Shown: positions 56,715 to 64,000 of the stretch, one piece after another | Numbering within the stretch: the first letter of the stretch is position 1 | Layout of the letters: every line of letters starts with the position of its first letter | From: Epiperipatus broadwayi | Lineage: Eukaryota; Onychophora; Udeonychophora; Euonychophora; Peripatidae | DNA: 64,000 nt | Assembly (NCBI GenBank): GCA_028023455.1 | Contig: JAQFVV010000013.1 | Coordinates: 4,838,001-4,902,000 of the forward strand | Direction of reading: 5' to 3' | Program-made: the position numbers and the translations under genes | Notes under the pieces: model-generated | The model's input: only the letters and a program-made list of their open reading frames with translations | What the model was told of the DNA's origin: nothing | Database searches by the model: none

Positions 56715-57688
56715 TTTCTCCGGACATACAATGAAACAAAAAACAAAAACATTAAAAAAAAAAAATGCCTTGACTAGGAGTTTTCAAGTGACGACCAAAA
56801 GAACGATGAAAATTTTCAAAATTCAATATACAATCTTGTTATATAAAACTATATAGATGAAATATCATTTGGGATGTGAAAAAAAAAATGCACATCTATA
56901 TAATGGAAAAAAAATTTTCTATGCTTGGGCTACAACACAATTTCTCCAGGCATATGGGTTTCCAAGAAAATATATAGCAATGCAAAGCATATAAAATTTT
57001 CAAACACATCTGTTCCTACACATCGCACATACACACCTATGTACATATATATGCAGCGCTACATATACAAGTACATAAATTTTACACACACATACACTTC
57101 TATATACACTACACAATACTACATACTATTGGAAAAGACAGAAAAAAAAAAAAACTTTGGAGAAAAAGTTGAGAAAAAAAAACCCATGCATCTAAAAGAA
57201 AACTCATAGTCTGGTTATTACATGTTTAAAATTGATACATCATAGTATTAAGCCAAAAAAAAAATTTGCTCTCAATAATTTTTTTATCTGAGTTCGAACC
57301 CTCCACTTCCAAAATTTTTTGCATTTGACTCACTACTGGTTAGCAAAATTTCTATTTATAAGGGTGCCAGCTGACACAGAGTGATAAATGATTTATGAAT
57401 TATTTATACATTTTTCATATATGTCTCAAGAACAAAAAACTTTATATATGACATTGAAGAAAAATACATATGTACTATGGTTGTAGTACATGGGTTTTAA
57501 CTTTAAACAGTGAATTTTACACTTTGAACACATTATTTTAAACATATCAAACATGGAAAAAAAAAACTATTTCTTAACAACTTTTTTTAAAAAAAAATAC
57601 ATATAAACAGACTTCAGTACTCAGGGTATGTGGGTGTTTATGACGAAGCCCCAGTTGGGCAGCCAAACCCGAGAAAAAAAAAATCCTA
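56715..57688. other. Central region of the 7-kb element
   Basis: AT-rich with no Gag/Pol motif. On the minus strand, 57310-57295 has a B-box-like GGGTTCGAACTC in tRNA-like surroundings (57355-57295), suggesting an inserted or captured SINE. The last 40 bases include GCCCCAGTTGGGCAGCC and then an A-rich tract before the right repeat, which could serve as a polypurine tract. Confidence 0.4.
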
Positions 57689-60600
57689 TGTACCGGTCAA
57701 AACATGTTTATCCATCTAACATGAGCTGGAACTCACAAAATGTACTTCAAACCCAGTCAAGCCCAAGATTTAGGTCAGGGACCAGCCTGGATTCGAACCC
57801 ACTCTCTAAGCCCCAGATCTAACACCTAATGAATAACATAATAGTGATGGCACATGAGAATTAATTTTAAATCCGGCCGACTAGGAGAGCGGAGAAGACA
57901 ATGAGACATCTATTGACTATGACTAAACTAACATATATATCAACTAGGCTGTACATTTGGAAGTGGAGAAAAAGGAATTCGAACTACTCAAATAAGTTAG
58001 ACAATAAAATTATTTTAATATACTGACAAATTATTATACATTTATAAATAAATTATAGACATTAGTGTGTGCGTGAATGAGCAAGCGATTACATAGTGTC
58101 ATTCACGCTATTAGTTCTCATATGCTCTTTATTAGCTAAATAATATATTACAAATAAACACACATCTTTGGTGGGTCTAATATTAAAATGCCAATCAATA
58201 TTAGAAAGAAGTTACATAAAATTGCTATTAACGCTTTGGGTTATGGTTCTGAAACGTGGTGACTAACATATGATTGAGGGGGAGCGTTCTGAAATTCATT
58301 ATACATATGATATAAATTATTTTCACGCCATTAAGGTCGTGAAAATAAATAAAATACATTTGATTATATTTAAATTTATGACAAAATATTTAATGACAAA
58401 TTATTTTAACAATAGTAAGACGAACGCTTTATTTTCCCCAAGGCATATAGATACTCTTAAATATAGATATATAAATCACGAAGGTAGGATTGTATATGAT
58501 TGAAATAAACTTAATTAATCAAATAAAAGTAATTGGCATTTATATATATATATCTTTTAAGCAAAGCTTAATTTTAATATTAGAGCATTAAAACTGGGTC
58601 ATGAAGCAAAAGAAATAATAATAATAATACGAAGAAGTTGCGGTGCTGACATAATAGCCTAAAAATAACTAAGAGGAAAAGGTCGTGCTTCTGGATGAAA
58701 AACGAAATGGATGGGCATAGCGTGTGCCATACTTATGGGTCACCGCTAGTGGCCTTTTTATACGAAGAAAGAATATGCATAGCGTGTGCCAGACTTAGGG
58801 GATCACCGCCAGAGGCATTTTATACGAAATAAATGGTCCTGGGTAGCTTCAACTATCCTCAGGACAAGACTTGAGAAGAAATCTATGGGTTCGAACTTTG
58901 TCGTAACCCCCAGATTAAAAGCACGTATATATATAAAAACACAAAGATAGGCTAAATGACAGAAACGCAAGGAATGATATATGTCACTAAAACATTTAAT
59001 AAATTTTACAGCTTCAAAATAAATGCCCTTCTGTTTGAATACTTCAATATGCAATGCAATTATAATATATATATATATAGAGAGAGAGAATGTTTAGATT
59101 TAATAAAATATACGTTAAAATTTGACTTAGCAAAAGAAACATAAAAGATTCACCCCCATTCCTTTTCTGATATTTAAAATAAATAAATCCCACTTTCGTG
59201 ATTTTTTAAATAACTGAAATATATAAATACGGTAGTTGATATTTTAAGCATACATTTTAAGAGTATATAAAAAAAACTAGCAGTGATATATATATATAAA
59301 ACAATTAAGTCACCTTATTTTAGAATTAAATAAATAATATTTTATAAGATTTCAAAGCGTTAATTTGTTTTAACTTTGAATTCACACCGGTAGAAAATTC
59401 AGAGTTAAACAAATATATATTATATTAGAACATAAATAAAATGTTGGTACGTAAAACAATCTGGCGATTGTATAAATTAATAATGCATTAATGTTTTAAA
59501 TGGACGTTAATAACTTGCTTCGTGAAGGTTTACTTAAAAAATGACAGAAAAGATTTTTATAAATTAAAAATCGCCAGTTTGTTTGAGATTAGCAAATTAA
59601 TAAAAAAAACATACATATATAATCAAGTAATAAATAATTACAAACAATTGACCCACTAACGTTAAAGAGCATATAAGAGAGAATTAAATTTATATAAATT
59701 ATTGAAGAGCAAATTACATGTTATTGATATATATATAAAAAAAAAGGCAAAGTTAAAAAATACATGAGAAGAGATCTTGAAAGATTATTTAGACTAAATT
59801 TAGTTTCAATGATGGCGGTTTGAAATAATTTACCTTGCAGTTTAAGAGTTCAATTTAAAAGATTGCAAGTTTTCCCGTGACAGCAAGTTTCTATTAAATG
59901 TATTTTAAAAGTTCTCCATCGGGCCTTTACTTCACTTGAAGGTAGCAGAATATTATGGCCGCGGAAGATGACCCACCAGGGTCAGCAAGAGGGTGGATTG
60001 ACTGCTACATCATTTGTTTAGATTTACCGCGATGTTAACCATCATCTATACTAGCGTAGCTAATCTTCTTTCAATAGTAACTGATCAATAACTAATAACT
60101 CAACTAATAACTGATTCAAAATTTAGTCATTTTATACTTTTTCTCTTATCAGTTGTTTTTCGAAGATGCAATTGTTAGATAACGCCAAAAATAAATTCAA
60201 ATCTATTTCTAGATTAGAAATAGATTTGACAACATGTTTTTAACACTATTAAATCTTTAATCTACTTAATCCGATTTATTTTAAGTAAAACTTTAATTAA
60301 AAAAATACCTCCCTTTAATTATTTTTGGACAATTACAACAGTCACATCTTCCATATTGGATTTTATAAAAAATATATAGCTTAATAGAAAAACAAGCAAT
60401 TTAAAAAGAAAAAGCTAAAAATGACATATAATAAATATTTAAAACATCAATATTTTGTTAGTAAGTTTTGCTCCTATGTATATATTTGAGCCGCATCTAT
60501 AATACTTTAATAAAAAGAACTAATAATTAATAAAAAGAATTAATAATAATTTTAAAACATGTTATTGAAACATTAAATTTTATAATTTAGGCGCGCATCT

Positions 60601-60720
60601 CAAATATATACAGGAAATATATATACACGACAAAAGGAGCGGTATGGGAAATAGGGGTTTGAATACGGGTTAGTAGGTAGAAACATGAAGCACAATCTTA
60701 AGCTAAGATTGACTGCTTCA
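57689..60720. repeat. Right 3.03-kb terminal repeat
   Basis: The partner of 53663-56714. The tandem GCATAGCGTGTGCCA units and the terminal hairpin (60687-60719) are retained. Small deletions are concentrated in the last 1.2 kb. Confidence 0.7.
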
Positions 60721-60724
60721 ATAC

Positions 60725-61530
60725 ATGATTTGAGTTGTTTTTCAATTCTAGTCTTTGGATGGTTTAAAAGTTTCAGATTAGGTTAATAGAAAATCTAAAG
60801 CGGATATTGAAATATTGAGCACAGATTTTTCTTTTAATTTTTGAAGCTATGACTATCCAAAGCTTAATGATATATATATTTTTTTGATTCTTTATCCTAT
60901 GTTGTAATTGAAATTTTAAATTTGCCTATTAAGAGTATATCTATTGGAAATCCTTTTTTAGTAAATAAACTATATTTTATTGATGTTCCATTTTTTCCAA
61001 CTTCAAATTTGTATATGTGGAACTATAATTTAAGAAATTCTTAAATCCTGTGAGTTTATAATTATCAAGACAATATTATCCGCATTTGCCATGTCAATTT
61101 GCTTAAATGATTACTTTACAATAATAATTTTCCTTATTTCTTTTTATACTGCAAATCTAAATACTTTACAAATTGAAACAGCACCCTTTCTGTCAAGCAA
61201 TCCCTGTATCAGTTTAAAAGTTTGAACACGAACATATTATCTATGTATTATTTATAAATTATACTTTCATCTTTGTTTAATAATGGAATAATTATTTGTT
61301 TTCAAATAACTTTACTATTCAGTAATCCTAATGTCCAGAACTCTTTCATTCTGGAATATTTGTTATTAAACATTGCCATAATATTTTAGTTTATCTAATT
61401 TAAAATCCTGATAATAAATTGGATTTTTGTTTGTCAAGTTTACACTTTGTTGATAATTTGATGATTATCTTAATAGATTCAATGCATGATGCATAATAGT
61501 AAATTTTGGATACATGAAAAGATAGTCTTC
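60725..61530. other. AT-rich DNA, no gene
   Basis: Non-coding, probably still PPM1L intron. Confidence 0.4.
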
Positions 61531-62060
61531 ATTTGTATTTATATGTTGGACTATTTCCATCATTTAATATGGATATTGAATGTCTTTAGAAAAAAAAAAT
61601 TCAATTTCAAATACATTCAACTGTTTATAATAGCACACAGGTTAATATATGCACAACATTTTGAGAGCTATTATTCTCCCCTCTTCTTCAGGTGTTGCTA
61701 GCCTGACTAGTGACAGTACTAGAATGGGAATTGAACCTGGATGCTTAGATTCTTGGAGTATTGAACTTTAAGATTACATCAATCGAGCCATCCTACTAAG
61801 GGTCCAGGTTCGATTCCCCCATGCTAGTATTGTCACTGGTCAGGTCAGCAACACCTGAAGAAGAGGGGAGAATAATACCCTCTTGAAACATGCATATACT
61901 AACCTGTGTCTATTACTAACAGTTGAATGTATTTGGAATATTTAAATAAAGTTAAATTTTTCTAAAGACATTCAATACTCATATTAGATAAAGGAAATAG
62001 TCCAACATATAAATACACATATAAATACAACTAAAACACCATCATCACAAACCTTCAGGA
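61531..62060. repeat. Head-to-head pair of Penelope-pLTR/tRNA-like repeats
   Basis: 61531-61800 (minus) and 61801-62060 (plus) are copies of the unit seen at 3671-3990 and 4154-4452, joined at their tRNA-like ends without spacer. The plus copy has a near-perfect B box (GGTTCGATTCC, 61807-61817). It also has the hairpin with CTGAAGA (61855-61861), AGAGGG/CCCTCT stem and GAAAC (61885-61889). Both end at the sequence that in the Penelope element abuts the protein start. Confidence 0.75.
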
Positions 62061-62754
62061 AAAAATATGAGTCTTCAGTTTTTTTTATCTTTGCTATCTT
62101 TATTGTACTGATGAACTAAAAGAAAAATTTTCATTGGATATTTCCCAACATCTACTTCATTTTGCTGCCATTTTCCAATCACTTTAATTATCTTATAATA
62201 AAAGTGTGAACTCTCAAAACTCTATAATTTATCTTAGAAAATAATGAATTTTGACATTTTAGAATATGCATGAGGATGTTGCTGTTAATGAGTACACATA
62301 ATATAAATATTTTGCCAAACAAAACAACTTCAAAAATTAAAACTCAATAAGTTAAACTTGTAAAATGTCAAAATAATGAAAAACAGTTTATGAATGCTGT
62401 ACAACAGAAATATGATAACATGGTTATACAAGACAAACTATATGCAAATCATATGAAATTAAATGTATATTGAGGTTAGAGGAAATAAAAATACAATTGA
62501 TGTGATGAGAAAATTTTGAGAGTTGCATGTAGAAAGATGAAAAAAAAATTATTTAGTTTAATTTTTTAAAAAAAGGAATTATTTTGTTGGATGATTTGAA
62601 AAGAAAAAAATAGATTGAAAAAAGAATTTGATTATGTAGAAATTTGTTTACCAATCAAAAAATATTTATAAATAAATAGTCTTTATACAGAAATGATAGA
62701 TATGTAACAAGAAGAGTACAAAGATATTGTCTAATATTTGTTTTATATAATATT
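62061..62754. other. AT-rich DNA, no gene
   Basis: Non-coding, no family recognised. Confidence 0.4.
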
Positions 62755-63480
62755 TATTGAGATGAATGCTGTTGATTCAATAAGAATGGAGTTAGCAATG
62801 GAAATGGGGAGGGAGATATAAATTTCATTTCATCAATTTTACTGATGACACATCTGTGCCTGCTGACTTTGAAAATTTAACTAAATGTTATATAGAATTA
62901 ATAAAAAATTGTAAAAAGTTTGAGAGAAAAATAAATAAACTAAGCTTAAAACTAGGAATATAACTGAAGGTAATAACATTAAGAATAGCAACTGAATAAG
63001 AAGTTTTAAAGCAGATTAGTACTTTTAAATATATTGGTGTATTACTATAACCAAACATATTTTTAATTACATATTTTATTGCATAAAAAGCTTTATTACA
63101 TGCTTTTTTTTTTTTTTTTTGTGGAAAATGGACTTTATAAGAGTGATGAGATGAATGATTAGGTAAAGAGAAGATAACAATGAAAACTTTGAAAATATGA
63201 TCTTGGAGGAGAATTAAAAAAAGTTTAGGATTAGCAGTGTTGAAATATTACATATAAAAAATGACAAAAGATCATTTGTTGGAGGGATTATAAAATGGAA
63301 TAGGAATTGTATTATATATGTATTTACAGATAAAGGAATTATGAAGGATATGTTATAGGATCTTGGAAGTAAGAGAAAAGAAGTTGACAGATGATTTATA
63401 AAAGACACTATAATTGTTTGAAGAGTACAACTATAACAAAGAGGTTCAGAAAAGGTTCTCTGTTTGTGGCAATGATGGTA
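62755..63480 (+). pseudogene. Degraded LINE reverse-transcriptase fragment
   Basis: Plus-strand pieces resemble the second half of a LINE RT: INFTDDTSVPADFENLTKC (FADD block as FTDD, near 62840) and INKLSLKLGI. VLKQISTFKYIGVLL follows (thumb block, near 63010), then WSWRRIKKSLGLAVLKYYI (near 63205) and a basic tail. Stops and frame changes separate them. It is a different, older LINE from the CR1-like and Jockey-like copies. Clade uncertain. Confidence 0.5.
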
Positions 63481-64000
63481 AATTAGAGTAATAGTTTATG
63501 AGCATCTTTACATGCTAAAATTTGCATACATATAACATAGAGCATATTTTTGACAAAATAGCTTTATTCCCTTTATTTTCAAACCCATATTGTTGTATAT
63601 ACTTGAAGTAAAGATTTCATGAATAATTTTATATACACATGTACATTAAGTGAATGCAAAGAAACTATTTTAGCAAATAACATAAGTAAATAAAAAATCC
63701 AAAGATAATACAAATAGTTCCTTTATTAAAGAAATTGAAACTAAAGATTAAGTACAAAACTAAAATTAATGAATGGATTCTACATAATTATAAAACACAT
63801 TAACAATAATAATCAGATAAATATATATATATATATTTTAACTTAGTATCAAACATAACTGCTGTGTATGATTAAATATTCCATTCATACTGATCCTAAA
63901 GTTTACAACAATGGTTAATTACAGTAATTATTCCCTATCACAGACAATGCTTCAAATTCAAACATTACTATCATTTTTTTAAATAATAACACTCATAACA
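63481..64000. other. AT-rich DNA, no gene
   Basis: Non-coding to the window end. Confidence 0.4.

Larger units (their letters stand above)
53663..60720. mobile_element. ~7-kb element with 3-kb direct terminal repeats
   Basis: 53663-56714 (3052 bp) and 57689-60720 (3032 bp) are direct repeats with high identity, differing mainly by small indels and scattered substitutions. Each starts TGTACCGG and ends TGCTTCA (TG...CA), and ATAC occurs just outside both ends (53659-53662 and 60721-60724). These are the hallmarks of an LTR element with a 4-bp target duplication. The central part is only 974 bp and shows no Gag or Pol. LTRs longer than the interior are very unusual. A plain segmental duplication with chance borders remains possible. 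Confidence 0.6.

Overview
The window is about 64 kb of AT-rich, intron- and repeat-dominated nuclear DNA from an invertebrate animal. The evidence is two broadly conserved animal genes split by introns with GT/AG borders, plus remnants of Penelope-like, Jockey-like, CR1-like, Gypsy-like and Merlin/IS1595-like elements. An arthropod or a mollusc would both fit. I cannot name the species from the sequence alone.

Host genes. Two genes point at each other. On the plus strand, four coding exons (11978-12114, 23808-23864, 23943-24048, 31709-31770) join in phase and give the C-terminal part of an ATG4B-type autophagy cysteine protease, including the catalytic Asp/His pair and a C-terminal LC3-interacting motif. 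Its N-terminal exons, with the catalytic Cys, are not recognisable here and probably lie left of the window. On the minus strand, two exons (52840-52970, 36263-36655) give the C-terminal half of a PPM1L-type PP2C phosphatase. Its first exons probably lie right of the window. The 4.5 kb between the two stop codons holds both 3' UTRs.

Mobile DNA by region. A Gag-like fragment lies at 2-480, followed by a Penelope-like element with terminal pseudo-LTRs (1.0-4.15 kb) and an inverted extra terminal copy. Next come a dead Merlin/IS1595-like transposase (7.9-8.8 kb), AT-rich arrays (9.1-9.8 and 14.9-16.1 kb) and a Jockey-like LINE fragment (13.6-14.5 kb). A Gypsy-like LTR element with clean LTRs and a 5-bp target duplication occupies 17.3-21.0 kb. 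Inside the large PPM1L intron are two compact families with hammerhead-ribozyme-like cores (38.8-39.7 and 40.2-41.1 kb). They are followed by a decayed but nearly complete CR1-like LINE (43.6-48.9 kb) with a PHD-coiled-coil-SGNH ORF1, and a head-to-head deleted relative (49.2-49.4 kb). Upstream of the PPM1L exon lies an unusual 7-kb element with ~3.05-kb direct terminal repeats (53.7-60.7 kb), then an inverted pair of tRNA/Penelope-like repeats (61.5-62.1 kb) and a LINE fragment.

Most notable. The 38.8-39.7 kb insertion holds three copies of a type I hammerhead motif with a perfect 6-bp stem I, CUGAUGA and GAAA core strands, a minimal stem III and a GUC cleavage site. Two copies are direct (369-bp period) and one is inverted, inside a possible 15-bp target duplication. 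A second, different hammerhead-like family lies 1 kb away, and a third, weaker core recurs in the Penelope pseudo-LTRs next to tRNA-like A and B boxes. Together they suggest a retrozyme/Penelope-type ribozyme-bearing retroelement population.
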